DNA of 64,000 nt from Microcaldota archaeon (GTDB lineage: Archaea > Micrarchaeota > Micrarchaeia > Norongarragalinales > UBA97), in contig JACQBR010000011.1 of NCBI GenBank assembly GCA_016194335.1, forward strand, positions 1 through 64,000. Direction: 5' to 3'. Under the pieces are notes generated by a model. It was not told the origin of the DNA. It did not search any database and saw nothing but the letters and a program-made list of their open reading frames with translations. Below are positions 49,368 through 59,325 of the stretch, one piece after another (position 1 is the stretch's first letter; each line of letters opens with the position of its first letter). Both the position numbers and the translations under genes were made by a program.

Positions 49368-49856
49368 CTACGAATACGTCCTTCTTCCCTCTCCGACCTT
49401 GGGGTGCGGCAGGTGCACCATCTCGATGTTCGCTTCCTTTGCGAGTTCCTTGGCAAAGCCATCCTCGTATTCCTCGACGAAAACGATGCGCTTCACCCCC
49501 GCCTGAATCACTGCCTTCATGCACTCGCAGCAGGGCGAGCCCGTGGCGTAGAGAATCGTGTCCTCGCGGAGGGAGGCGTGGCGGGCGGCGTTGATGATGG
49601 CGTTCATCTCCGCGTGGATGCACATGCATTGGTGGTGCTTCTCGCAGAAAATCCTGCTGCGCTTGGCAACGGGGTCCCACTCGCAGTGGCGCATTCCCAT
49701 AGGCGAGCCGTTGTAGCCGAGGGAAATGACGAAGCCCCGCCTGTCCACGAGAAGGGCGCCTTGCGAAGTGCGCTTGCACGTGCTCCGCTTTGAGATGACA
49801 AGCGCCATTTCGGCGAACCACTCGTCGCGCGACGGCCGGTTTTCTTCAGGTTGCAT
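49368..49856 (-). CDS. dCMP deaminase
   Basis: CIHAEMNAIINAAR and TGSPCCECMKAVIQAGV zinc motifs. Confidence 0.92.
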   Translation of the reverse strand: MQPEENRPSRDEWFAEMALVISKRSTCKRTSQGALLVDRRGFVISLGYNGSPMGMRHCEWDPVAKRSRIFCEKHHQCMCIHAEMNAIINAARHASLREDTILYATGSPCCECMKAVIQAGVKRIVFVEEYEDGFAKELAKEANIEMVHLPHPKVGEGRRTYS

Positions 49857-49892
49857 TTTCAGATCACTTCAAAATGTCTAGCAAGCCCCAGC

Positions 49893-50879
49893 TCAAGCTT
49901 TGTTCATCGTCCTGTCCTTCTCGTCAAAACCCCCCGCGACTGTAAGCTCCCCTTTTATCGAGGGGTGGGGGTTGTAGTTCTCAAGCGTGACGAGCTCGGG
50001 CCTGAACGAGTCGATGCTTGTCACGGCGTCCGAAATCCCGATTGTGGGAAAGGGGCGCGGCTCGCGTGAAAGCTGCTCATTCACCTGTTCGTAGTGGTTG
50101 GAGTAGACGTGGGCATCGCCATAGTTGTGCACTAACTCGCCAGGCGAATAGCCGCACGCGCGGGCAATCACGTGGGTGAGCAGGGCGTAGCTTGCGATGT
50201 TGAACGGCACGCCGAGGAACATGTCGCAGCTCCTCTGGTAGAGCATGCAGGAGAGCTTCCCCTGCGAAACGTTGAAGTGAAGCAGTATGTGGCAGAGGGG
50301 GAAGCTCAGCGCCTCACCCGGAAGGGCCATGCCGTAGAGGAACTCGGGATTCCACACGCTCAGAACTGCGTGCTTGCGGTCGGGAAAGTTCTTCAGCGTA
50401 TCCACCACCCATGCTGCCTGGTCGATTTCCCTCCCGCCCTTTGCGGGCCAGTGCCTCCACTGCGCGCCGTAGATGTGTGGCAGCTCCCCCCACTCCCTGG
50501 CGAATTGCGCGTCCCCCCGGATGTTCTGCACGAATTCATCCTTTGAAACTGGCTCGCCGCCCGCCCCCATCGTTTTCTTGAGGTAAATCTTGTAGGGATA
50601 GTCGTCCCAGATGTGCACGTCGTTGTCCACGAGGTACTTGATGTTGGACTGGCCGGAGAGGAACCAGTACAGCTCGTGAAGCACGCCCTTCCAATAGACG
50701 CGCTTTGTCGTCAGAAGCGGAAAGCCTTGGGAAAGGTCGTAGCGCGAACTGCGGCCGAAGACGCTTTTGAGCGCCACGCCGGTGTTGTGGTCCCTCTTCT
50801 CCACGCCGTGCTGCATGATGTCGCGCAGGAGGTCGAGATACTGGAATTCGGGATGCCTGCCTGAATCGGGGTTGTCCAT
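49893..50879 (-). CDS. thyA: Thymidylate synthase
   Basis: FPLLTTKRVYWKGVLHELYWFLSG, IYGAQWRHW, ALPPCH-equivalent LPGEALSFPLCHILLHF, QRSCDMFLGVPFNIASYALL. Confidence 0.94.
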   Translation of the reverse strand: MDNPDSGRHPEFQYLDLLRDIMQHGVEKRDHNTGVALKSVFGRSSRYDLSQGFPLLTTKRVYWKGVLHELYWFLSGQSNIKYLVDNDVHIWDDYPYKIYLKKTMGAGGEPVSKDEFVQNIRGDAQFAREWGELPHIYGAQWRHWPAKGGREIDQAAWVVDTLKNFPDRKHAVLSVWNPEFLYGMALPGEALSFPLCHILLHFNVSQGKLSCMLYQRSCDMFLGVPFNIASYALLTHVIARACGYSPGELVHNYGDAHVYSNHYEQVNEQLSREPRPFPTIGISDAVTSIDSFRPELVTLENYNPHPSIKGELTVAGGFDEKDRTMNKA

Positions 50880-50953
50880 AATTAATAACAATAGACGAAG
50901 GTAATAACTAAAAGGCTATTTGAGTGGGCCAACGCCCTGCAATAGTGGCGAAC

Positions 50954-51475
50954 ATGATTGATTCAGACGGCAAGAACAAACCCGAAATAATCCTCATCGC
51001 TTCGGTGGCGTCCAACGGCGTGATTGGCAGGGACGGCGGCCAGCCCGTCTACCTCAAGGCCGACCTTAAGCGCTTTCGGCAGTTCACGCTCCACCACCCG
51101 GTCATCATGGGAAGGAAGACGTTCGAGGCGATTGTGCGAAAGACTGGCAAGCCCCTTTCCGAAAGGACCAGCATCATCATCACCAAACAGGATGGCTATT
51201 CTGCGCCTGCGGGGTGCGTCGTGTGCAACTCCGTCCAAGAGGCGGTTGAAGAAGGGACGAAGCTTGACGGGAATGTCTTCGTAATCGGCGGCGAGCAGAT
51301 TTTCAGCCAGACGATTGCGATTGCGGACAGGCTTGAGCTCACCGAAATCCACGATGAGCTTCCCGGCGACGTTTACTTCCCAAAAATCAACAAGAGCGAA
51401 TGGAGGGAGACTTCAAGAGAAGAAGCGGAGGAGGACGGGATGAGTTACGCGTTTGTGAGTTACGGGAGGAAATAG
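50954..51475 (+). CDS. folA: Dihydrofolate reductase
   Basis: IASVASNGVIGRDGGQPVYLKADLKRFRQFTLHHPVIMGRKTFEAI; VIGGEQIFSQT. Confidence 0.93.
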   Translation: MIDSDGKNKPEIILIASVASNGVIGRDGGQPVYLKADLKRFRQFTLHHPVIMGRKTFEAIVRKTGKPLSERTSIIITKQDGYSAPAGCVVCNSVQEAVEEGTKLDGNVFVIGGEQIFSQTIAIADRLELTEIHDELPGDVYFPKINKSEWRETSREEAEEDGMSYAFVSYGRK

Positions 51476-51478
51476 GGT

Positions 51479-52027
51479 TCACACCTGCTTTTCCATCCCC
51501 GTAGTCGTTTCCTGCGTCGAGACGCGCCCGCCTTGCCACTGTCCCCTGTATGCAGAGCCTTCGCCCTCGATGGTGGCGAACTGCACGTGGGCGATGCGCG
51601 CGCCCAATTCAATGGCGTAGTTGCAATTGCCGAGGTTCTTGAGGCCGAAAACCAGCGGCCCGGAATAGCCCGGGGCGGTTTGCGTTGCGATGAGGGCAAG
51701 GCCCGCGCGGTGGAGCGTGCTGCGGGGGAAGGTATGCATTGTGAGGTTGTTGGGAACGTTAAACGATTCCATGGTCTTCACCAGGACGAAATCGCCCGGG
51801 GAAACGGTGAACGAAGCGTGCGTGCCGTGCTTGGCAACCGACTTCGCCTCCGGCGTCCTTCTTTCAGTGACGCCGAGGAACGAATCGCCCTCGACGGTGA
51901 AAAACTCTCCCGCTCGGATGTCAAAACCCGCGCCCTCGGGATTGGCCAACTCGCGTTCGGAAAGGTTTTCCACAAGCTTCTGCGTGCGGACGAGTTCAAG
52001 AAGGCGGTCTACGCCGAGGACTGACAT
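51479..52027 (-). CDS. dcd: dCTP deaminase-like
   Basis: GAGFDIRAGEFF, FPRSTLHRAGLALIATQTAPGYSGPLVFGLKNLG. Confidence 0.88.
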   Translation of the reverse strand: MSVLGVDRLLELVRTQKLVENLSERELANPEGAGFDIRAGEFFTVEGDSFLGVTERRTPEAKSVAKHGTHASFTVSPGDFVLVKTMESFNVPNNLTMHTFPRSTLHRAGLALIATQTAPGYSGPLVFGLKNLGNCNYAIELGARIAHVQFATIEGEGSAYRGQWQGGRVSTQETTTGMEKQV

Positions 52028-52149
52028 CGTGAACCACCATTGAGGATGAGCCGGTTTGATGTGGAATCGCGGAAGTGTTTACGAACTTGAGATGGTTTGA
52101 TGCCAGGATTCGCGAAAGTGTTTGTTGTGGGGAAAGCAACTTAAGCTAT

Positions 52150-52632
52150 TCATCCCTTCACCGCAACCTTGTGCGCAAGCGAATCAACCGACTTGCACGC
52201 CCTGAGGAACCCCGGCTTGTCGCGAAGCACCGCATTCAGCTCCATTTCCCCCGCAATAATCGTGGCGGTGAAGTCCTTGTCGAGCACGTCGGGAGCGATG
52301 GAGATTGAATCGATGTCCTTGAGATGGATTGATTCGATTTCTCCCGCGTGGGAAATTACCAGTCCGGTTTTGGAAAGCGAGCTGACGCGCCTGGCTTTTC
52401 TCTGGTTGAGGCTGCCGTAGAGGTTGAACGTGGCGTAAAGTGCGAAAAGAAGCCACGCAAATGAGAGGAACGCGGCGAGGTAGAACGAATTGCCGGAAGA
52501 ACTCCGCTCGGAGTATGCCCAATAGACCAGAAGAATCTCGCCAAGCCAGATTGCGCCGTGCCCCAGAATGTAGAGAAGCGAACGGGCGAAGATGCGCGGG
52601 GGCCGGTCTTTCCAAACGATGTCGTTACCCAT
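52150..52632 (-). CDS. Membrane protein, PH-like C-terminus
   Basis: Two TM segments and soluble C-term (GEIESIHLKDIDSISIAPDVLDKDF); start inferred at MGNDIVWKDRPP. Confidence 0.6.
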   Translation of the reverse strand: MGNDIVWKDRPPRIFARSLLYILGHGAIWLGEILLVYWAYSERSSSGNSFYLAAFLSFAWLLFALYATFNLYGSLNQRKARRVSSLSKTGLVISHAGEIESIHLKDIDSISIAPDVLDKDFTATIIAGEMELNAVLRDKPGFLRACKSVDSLAHKVAVKG

Positions 52633-52752
52633 GTGAAAACTCCCTGCCTTAAATAGCGCATCAGGGCATAAAAAATGGTACGCAAACGACAACTGCCTTT
52701 TTCCCTGATTAATATCGAGAAAAAAACCAAGCCTACCGGTGATTTAACCATT

Positions 52753-54213
52753 ATGCTCAACAACAAGCCCGAACTGAAGAAAATCAACGATTACGCCTGG
52801 GAAGTTTCCAAGGAATTCAAGCAGGGGATGCGCGTGCCAGCACGAATTTACGGAAGCAAGGCAATCGTCGACGCGATGGACATACAGGTTTTCGACCAGG
52901 TGACCAACGTCGCAACCTTGCCGGGAATCCAGCGTGCTGCGCTTTGCATGCCTGACGGCCACTCGGGATATGGCTTTCCAATAGGCGGAGTTGCGGCATT
53001 CGACGCCGAAACCGGAGTAATCTCTCCTGGCGGAGTCGGGTTTGACATCAACTGCGGCATGCGCCTTGTCCGCACCAACCTCACTATTGACGAAGTGAGG
53101 CCCAAGCTCAGGCAGCTTGTGGACCAGCTTTTCACCGCCGTGCCCGCGGGAGTGGGGAGCAGCGGTTTTGTGAAATTGAACAAGGGCGAGTTCAGGGAAA
53201 TCATCGAGGAGGGCGCCGACTGGTGCGTCGACCGCGGCTTCGGCTGGGAGCAGGACCTTGCGCGCACTGAAGAGGACGGCTGCATCAAGGGGGCGGACGA
53301 GAAGAAAGTCAGCGGCAAGGCCGTGGAAAGGGGGCTTTCGCAAATCGGCACGCTTGGAAGCGGCAACCACTATCTCGAAATCCAGTGGGTAAAGCCGGAA
53401 AACATTTTCGACGAGGAGGCGGCCAAGGCATACGGAATCTTCCCCAACCAAGTGGCGGTGATGTTCCACTGCGGCAGCCGCGGGTTCGGCCACCAGGTCG
53501 CCACCGACTACCTTCAAGTGTTCCTCAACGTGATGGAAAGCAAGTACGGAATCAAGATTCTCGACAGGGAGCTGGCGTGCGCGCCGTTCCACTCGCCGGA
53601 AGGCCAAGACTACTTCGCGGCAATGAAGTGCGGGCTGAACATGAGCTTTGCAAACAGGCAGGTCATCCTTCACCGCATCAGGGAAGTGTTTTCAAAAGTG
53701 ATGGGCAAGACTGCCGAGGAGATGGAAATACAGCAGGTCTACGACGTGGCGCACAACACGGCCAAGCTCGAGGAATACGAGATTGACGGCAAGAGGACTA
53801 GGGTTGTGACGCACAGGAAGGGCGCGACGAGAAGCTTCGGCCCCGGGAGGCCCGAGGTGCCGCAGGAATTCCGCGCAGTGGGCCAGCCCGTCATCATCGG
53901 CGGGAGCATGGAAACTGGTTCGTATTTGCTTGCGGGAACGCAGAAGGCGATGGAGGAAACGTGGGGCTCGACAGCGCACGGCTCGGGAAGGACGATGAGC
54001 CGCACGCAGGCAAAGCACATGTTCAAGGGCGAGGCCCTCCAGAAGGACATGGAACGCCGGGGAATTCTCGTAAGGAGCGTTTCGTACGCGGGGCTGGCCG
54101 AAGAGGCGGGCAAGGCGTACAAAGACATCGACGCCGTCATCGACGCGACGCACCAGGCGGGAATCAGCAGGCGCGTGGCGAAATTGCTGCCAGTTGCCAA
54201 CGTGAAGGGTTGA
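52753..54213 (+). CDS. rtcB: RNA-splicing ligase RtcB
   Basis: MPDGHSGYGFPIGGVAAFD, SPGGVGFDINCGMRL, LGSGNHYLEIQ, HCGSRGFGHQV, HRKGATRSFGPG; start at MLNNKPELKKI. Confidence 0.95.
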   Translation: MLNNKPELKKINDYAWEVSKEFKQGMRVPARIYGSKAIVDAMDIQVFDQVTNVATLPGIQRAALCMPDGHSGYGFPIGGVAAFDAETGVISPGGVGFDINCGMRLVRTNLTIDEVRPKLRQLVDQLFTAVPAGVGSSGFVKLNKGEFREIIEEGADWCVDRGFGWEQDLARTEEDGCIKGADEKKVSGKAVERGLSQIGTLGSGNHYLEIQWVKPENIFDEEAAKAYGIFPNQVAVMFHCGSRGFGHQVATDYLQVFLNVMESKYGIKILDRELACAPFHSPEGQDYFAAMKCGLNMSFANRQVILHRIREVFSKVMGKTAEEMEIQQVYDVAHNTAKLEEYEIDGKRTRVVTHRKGATRSFGPGRPEVPQEFRAVGQPVIIGGSMETGSYLLAGTQKAMEETWGSTAHGSGRTMSRTQAKHMFKGEALQKDMERRGILVRSVSYAGLAEEAGKAYKDIDAVIDATHQAGISRRVAKLLPVANVKG

Positions 54214-54268
54214 CGTGGCATAAATGCCAACTGCGGGTAATTAATCAAAGGCACGCCTAATTCTTTTC

Positions 54269-55210
54269 ATGAAACAAAACGCTTCCCAAAAGCGCGTTGG
54301 CAAAGTCCCACTCACCATCCTCACCGGCTACCTGGGCGCGGGGAAGACCACCTTGCTGCAGAGGCTGCTCCACCACGCGCAGAAAAGCGGCCTGAAGCTC
54401 GCGGTTTTGATGAACGAGTTCGGGGAAATCGGCATCGACACCAAGACAATCAAGGCAGGGCGGAATGTTGACGTGGTGGAAATGGCGGGCGGGTGCGTGT
54501 GCTGCTCGATGACTGGCGAGTTCGAGGCGGCGGTTAGGGAAGTGATTGGAAAATTCCATCCCGAGCACATCGTGCTTGAGGCGACTGGAGTGGCCGAGCC
54601 GGACGCGATTGCCTTTGACGTGCGCGAGGCGCTGCCGCAAGTTAGGCTTGATGCCATCATCACTATTGTTGACGCGGACGCGCTCGTGCGCTTCCCTTCC
54701 CTCGGCAGGACGGGAAGGACGCAAATCGAGATGGCGGACATCATCCTGCTAAACAAGAAAGACTTGGTTGACGCGCCCGGAATGCAAGACGCGCGGAAGG
54801 CAGTGGGGGAAATCAACGCAAGGGCGGCAATCATCCCGACGGTGAGGTGCGATGCCGACCCGCAAATGCTCCTCGGAGTGAATGCTGAGGAAAAGAAGAC
54901 TGCGAAAAATGAAGCGCACGAGTCGGAAAAAACCGGGAGCTTCGTTTTCAAGGCCGAAAAGCCGATGGATGAAACGAAGGCCGCGGCCATTCTGGAGAAA
55001 CTTCCTTCCGGAATCTACCGCGCCAAGGGATTCGTAACGGTGGGGGACGGGAAGGGCGTAAAGACGCTTCTTTACAACTTTGTAGCCGGCAGGGCGGAGT
55101 TCGAGCCTTTCGCGAAAGAGGGAAAGACTGCCTTGGTCTTCATCGGCGAGGGAATCAATTCAAAAGTCCAAATTGATTTGGAGAAAAAACTCCGATTATG
55201 CCTGAAGTGA
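54269..55210 (+). CDS. CobW/COG0523 GTPase
   Basis: LTGYLGAGKTTLLQRLL, MNEFGEIGIDT, GGCVCCSM, NKKDLVD. Confidence 0.92.
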   Translation: MKQNASQKRVGKVPLTILTGYLGAGKTTLLQRLLHHAQKSGLKLAVLMNEFGEIGIDTKTIKAGRNVDVVEMAGGCVCCSMTGEFEAAVREVIGKFHPEHIVLEATGVAEPDAIAFDVREALPQVRLDAIITIVDADALVRFPSLGRTGRTQIEMADIILLNKKDLVDAPGMQDARKAVGEINARAAIIPTVRCDADPQMLLGVNAEEKKTAKNEAHESEKTGSFVFKAEKPMDETKAAAILEKLPSGIYRAKGFVTVGDGKGVKTLLYNFVAGRAEFEPFAKEGKTALVFIGEGINSKVQIDLEKKLRLCLK

Positions 55211-55216
55211 AAAACT

Positions 55217-55654
55217 ATGCCTTACAAGTTCCTCGAGGGAATCACCGTTGCGGACGTGGCGTTCGAGGCGAGCGGAGCGACTGAAAACGAGATGTTTGAA
55301 AGCGCCGCAGAGGCGGTGACCTCCACGATGGTGAAGGACCACAAGAGCGTGAAGGCCAATATTCCTAAGAAGCTGGCGCTTAAAGCCCCGTCGCTTGAGC
55401 AGTTGCTTTTCGACTTCCTGCAGGAACTGGTTTTCCTCAAGGACGCCAAGCTGATGCTTTACGGCAAATATGGCGTGAAGGTTTCCCAAGAGCCCAATGG
55501 AGGAAAGTTCAAGCTTGCCGCGGAATTGAAGGGCGAGAAGCTCAACCCCAAGAAGCACGAATTGCTCGTGGACGTCAAGGCAGTCACGTGGCACGAGTAC
55601 CGGGTTTGGAAGGAAGGGAACCGATGGAAGGCGCGGGTCGTGCTCGACGTCTGA
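55217..55654 (+). CDS. Archease
   Basis: MPYKFLEGITVADVAFEASG...ELLVDVKAVTWHEYRVWKEGNRWKARVVLDV; operonic with rtcB. Confidence 0.9.
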   Translation: MPYKFLEGITVADVAFEASGATENEMFESAAEAVTSTMVKDHKSVKANIPKKLALKAPSLEQLLFDFLQELVFLKDAKLMLYGKYGVKVSQEPNGGKFKLAAELKGEKLNPKKHELLVDVKAVTWHEYRVWKEGNRWKARVVLDV

Positions 55655-55817
55655 AACTGTAGATGAACTGGAGCGGGAGGATGGCGCCAGCCCCCTTTGG
55701 GCGACTTTGGCGCTGATTGCCCGCAAACTTCCGTCCCGCCACCCCCCGAGGCATACGCTTATTTAAGGAACGTCCAGCCATTATGCCTTCATAAAGGCGG
55801 GTGGGATTAGGGCCCGT

Positions 55818-56144
55818 TTGTTCGCGCCGGTCGCGCTGGTGGTTGTCTCAATGCTTCTGGACACTAAGCAAAAGCCCCTTCACGAGTATACCATCACTTT
55901 GGAAAGCTCGAGGCGGGGAAGCGTGGCGGTTTACGACGATGGCATCGTGCTCAAGGACGGCAGGACCGAAACGCCCATCCGCAGCAATTACGTTCAGTCG
56001 GTGGAAATGGCGGGCGGGGCGCCGATGCTTGGCCGCGTGCCCGTAAAAATACACTTTTTCGACATGTTCGGCAACAAGGAAAGCGCCACCGTGCTCATGA
56101 GGCCGAGCGACGCGACTGCCCTCAAGCAGGACTTGGGAAAGTAG
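55818..56144 (+). CDS. Small hypothetical protein
   Basis: 108 aa; N-terminal hydrophobic stretch; beta-rich. Confidence 0.5.
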   Translation: MFAPVALVVVSMLLDTKQKPLHEYTITLESSRRGSVAVYDDGIVLKDGRTETPIRSNYVQSVEMAGGAPMLGRVPVKIHFFDMFGNKESATVLMRPSDATALKQDLGK

Positions 56145-56263
56145 AAAGCCCAACATCGCCCAAACCGTAAGACCCCCCCGACCTATTCCTCCCTATTCTC
56201 ATCAGTTCCCAACGGAAGCCATAATAATTTTGGAGCCCTAGCCGTTTGTGGTGATTTGTCTTC

Positions 56264-58498
56264 ATGGCCGCGCGTAATGTCATTTCTCTCGCCCTTTTGG
56301 TTCTGCTCATCCCTCCGTTGGCATTTGCGGGCAGCACGATGAGGGTGCCTGCGGTGGACACGGCCGGGCAGGGGGTGCTTACCACCGCCACGGCCTCGGT
56401 GCAGCCGGGCGAGGGGAAAATCTTTGTGGACATCCAGCCGTTCTTCTCCATCGAGACGCAACAGTCGAGCAAGAGCGCCGTGGCCGCCGCGTCCTCGTTG
56501 GCGGGGGTGGACCGCAACAAGTTCAACTTCTATTACGAGATATTCGCCCAGGCGGAAATCGTCGACGGCCCCAGCGGCGGCGTGGCCCTCGCGCTGCTTT
56601 CGTACGCGGAACTGGCGAAGAAGAAATTGCGCTCCGACCTCTCGGCAACCGGGACAATCACCTCGGACGGGGGGGTGGGGAAGGTCGGCGGGGTTTTCGA
56701 AAAGGCGTCTGCCGCGTCCCAGCAGGGAATCAAGGTGCTGCTCATCCCCGCAGGCCAGGCAATCCAGAACGGCGTCGACCTCACCACTTACGCCCCCGAG
56801 AAATGGGGCCTGCAGGTGGTCGAGGTGGGAAGCCTGCGCGAGGCGGTGAAATTCGCCTTCAGCGACGAGGGAAGCGCAATCAGCGCGCCGTCGAGGCAAA
56901 CCATTCCGCTCTCCCTCCCGGCCATTGCGCTTGGCAACGCCGCCCGGCCGCTGGGAAAGGTGACGGCGCACCAGCTGGAGGGAATTGCCGCCTCGGTTGG
57001 GGAGCTGGGGAGAAAGTCGGGCCCGACCGCGCTTTACAACAGGAGCGCCATTGACCTGAACAATTCGCAATACCTATTCGGGAAGGGCTACCTCTATTCC
57101 GCGGCCAACCTCGCTTTCGTCACGCGCGTCTCAGTGGAATCCTACCTGCTCTCCAACATCACGCGGCAGGAACTCTCACGAAGGCTTGGGGAAGTTGAGG
57201 GGAAGGCGCTTTCGATTAGGTTCGCAAACAAGACCGCCGGAAACCTCGAGTGGGCCGCTTCGGCTCAGCTGCGCGCGTACTGGGCGCTTGAGAGGATTGA
57301 CGACGCGAGGAAAAACCTGCAAATCGCGCCGATAGCGCAAGCCGTCCAGTCGCTTGCCGCGGCCGAGAATTGGGAGGGCGCCGCCGAGGACCTCAATGCC
57401 GCTGCCGCGGAGATTGGAGGGGGAAGCCCTTCAACGCAGGCGGGAGTTGCGAATTCGGATTCAGCCGCAAACCCGGCTTACGACCCCGCATCAAGCGCCG
57501 CCATAAACGAGCTTGCCCTCCGGGGCTATGCGGGCGGGATGATGGAAAACGCCAGGAAGCTCGTGGCCGCAGCCGGCGACAGCGAGGCGACGATGCACCT
57601 CAAGACCGCGCGCAGGGAATTTTCAGCAGGCGCGTATGCGGCAAGCATCCTCGACTCGGCGTACGCAACGGCCTTTTCCCGCGCGCTTTCCGAGAACGGG
57701 GAGAGCCCGGCGGAAGAGCTCATCATTGCAGTGGGGAACCAAAGCAGGCTCGCGGCATACAACGCTTCGGGATGGGCGCAGCTTTTCTACGCGCACGCCC
57801 TTTACAGCCTCGGGGAATACAACCGGACGGGAGACTACGACTCGCTTGGCAACGCGGTGAAACTCCGCTACCTTTCCGACGAATTTTCCACCCAGCTTGC
57901 GAGAATCCCCATTGAAGCCTCGCAGGACATTCCGTTGGGGGCGGGAGGGAACTCCACCGATGGGAATGCGGCGTCATCGCAATCGCCTTCCGGCGCCCTT
58001 GCCCCGGGCAACCTCAAGGTGGCAGTCACTACCGTGCCGTCGCGCAGCGCCGGAATCGACGCGAGGGCCCTCGCGCTGGTTGCGTTAATCGCAATCGGCC
58101 TTGCGATGATGGCGGTGCTTTACCTCCTCAAGCGCAGGCATGGAGAGATTAGCGTGAGGCCGCACATTGCCCTTCGCGCCGCGAGGCAGAAGCTCGACGC
58201 GCTTGACGAGCTGCTCGTCGCGGGGAAAATAAGCGAAGGCAACTACGACCGCCTGAGGGAGAAATACGAAGGGAAGCTGGAGGAACTCGGCAGCGAGCTT
58301 GAGGCCGACGAAAAGGAGGCCGAGGCGGTGAGCGAAGGGGGAACACTTGACGGGGTTGCCACTCCCGCGGAAGGACGCACGGATGTGCGCGAAGAGGGGG
58401 CGGCAAGAAAAAAACCTGCCGGCAACAAAAAACCCGGCGTGATTGGCGGGAGGAAAACCAAGAAGCCTCAAAGCAAGAGGAGAAAGGAGGGAAGATAG
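56264..58498 (+). CDS. Membrane-anchored S16 (Lon-type) protease without AAA+ domain
   Basis: Signal peptide; VDGPSGGVALALLSY (Ser), GGVGKVGGVFEKASAASQQGIKVLLIP (Lys); C-terminal TM. Confidence 0.88.
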   Translation: MAARNVISLALLVLLIPPLAFAGSTMRVPAVDTAGQGVLTTATASVQPGEGKIFVDIQPFFSIETQQSSKSAVAAASSLAGVDRNKFNFYYEIFAQAEIVDGPSGGVALALLSYAELAKKKLRSDLSATGTITSDGGVGKVGGVFEKASAASQQGIKVLLIPAGQAIQNGVDLTTYAPEKWGLQVVEVGSLREAVKFAFSDEGSAISAPSRQTIPLSLPAIALGNAARPLGKVTAHQLEGIAASVGELGRKSGPTALYNRSAIDLNNSQYLFGKGYLYSAANLAFVTRVSVESYLLSNITRQELSRRLGEVEGKALSIRFANKTAGNLEWAASAQLRAYWALERIDDARKNLQIAPIAQAVQSLAAAENWEGAAEDLNAAAAEIGGGSPSTQAGVANSDSAANPAYDPASSAAINELALRGYAGGMMENARKLVAAAGDSEATMHLKTARREFSAGAYAASILDSAYATAFSRALSENGESPAEELIIAVGNQSRLAAYNASGWAQLFYAHALYSLGEYNRTGDYDSLGNAVKLRYLSDEFSTQLARIPIEASQDIPLGAGGNSTDGNAASSQSPSGALAPGNLKVAVTTVPSRSAGIDARALALVALIAIGLAMMAVLYLLKRRHGEISVRPHIALRAARQKLDALDELLVAGKISEGNYDRLREKYEGKLEELGSELEADEKEAEAVSEGGTLDGVATPAEGRTDVREEGAARKKPAGNKKPGVIGGRKTKKPQSKRRKEGR

Positions 58499-58572
58499 AA
58501 TAGGGGGAAAGCTGGTCAGGGCGATTTTGGGGGACGGATGCGAGGAGGCCGTGCAAAGGCTCTAACCCCGCT

Positions 58573-59238
58573 TTACTTTTTTACACTTTTTGGCCGATGC
58601 GCTGGCGGCAAGCCCTTAGAGGCATTTTGATACTTTTCTATGAGCGCGCGCAATGCCTTCCTTCCGCGGTGGAGGCGCGACCTGACGGTTTGCTCGCCGA
58701 CACCCATTTTTATGGCCGCTGATTTGTACGAATGCCCGCGGATGTCGATAAGTTCCACGGTCCTGCGGAAATCCTGGTTCAAGGCTTCCAGCGCCTTCTG
58801 CACGGGTTCGGAAAAGCTGTTGTTGATGAATTCCTCGGCAGGGTCGGGCACGGGAATTTGCCGCTCGATTTCCCCGCCATCTTCGGCCTTGGCATACAGC
58901 GGCAACGCCTGCTTCCCGCGCTCTCTTCTCCACTTGTCCCTGATGAGGTTGAGGACTATCTTGGCAATGCAGGCGTGCACGCCGTTTGGGCGCAGGCGCT
59001 CTTTCATTCGCAACAGCCTCAAGCTGGCTTCCTGCGTGAGGTCTTCCCTGTCCGCGGCAATCATCCCCTTGCCTAACCTTTCGATGTTATTTGCAATCCA
59101 AGGCCTGGCTGATTGAAAGAAGTTGTCCAAATGCTCCTCCTTCCCCGTCCATTTCCACATTTGGAGGTGCACCTGTGGGTCGCCCAGGGACTTCCTTTGC
59201 CATTGAGTTGTCTCATTCCTGCGGGCCAATGCCATCAC
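58573..59238 (-). CDS. Sigma-70 family (ECF-like) sigma factor homologue
   Basis: Region 2-like DREDLTQEASLRLLRMKERLRPNGVHACIAKIVLNLIRDKWRRERG; region 4-like VQKALEALNQDFRRTVELIDIRGHSYKSAAIKMGVGEQTVRSRLHRGRKALRALI. Confidence 0.85.
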   Translation of the reverse strand: MMALARRNETTQWQRKSLGDPQVHLQMWKWTGKEEHLDNFFQSARPWIANNIERLGKGMIAADREDLTQEASLRLLRMKERLRPNGVHACIAKIVLNLIRDKWRRERGKQALPLYAKAEDGGEIERQIPVPDPAEEFINNSFSEPVQKALEALNQDFRRTVELIDIRGHSYKSAAIKMGVGEQTVRSRLHRGRKALRALIEKYQNASKGLPPAHRPKSVKK

Positions 59239-59325
59239 TGTCCGTCGGCTTTTTTCGGGGGTTGATTCGGGGACGATTCAATTGGTTTGAGTTGATTTAA
59301 ATAGCATTGAAGATAAAATAAATGT

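Noticed and set aside
52744-53673. 309-aa minus-strand ORF
   Set aside because: Antisense to rtcB, which has clear family motifs.
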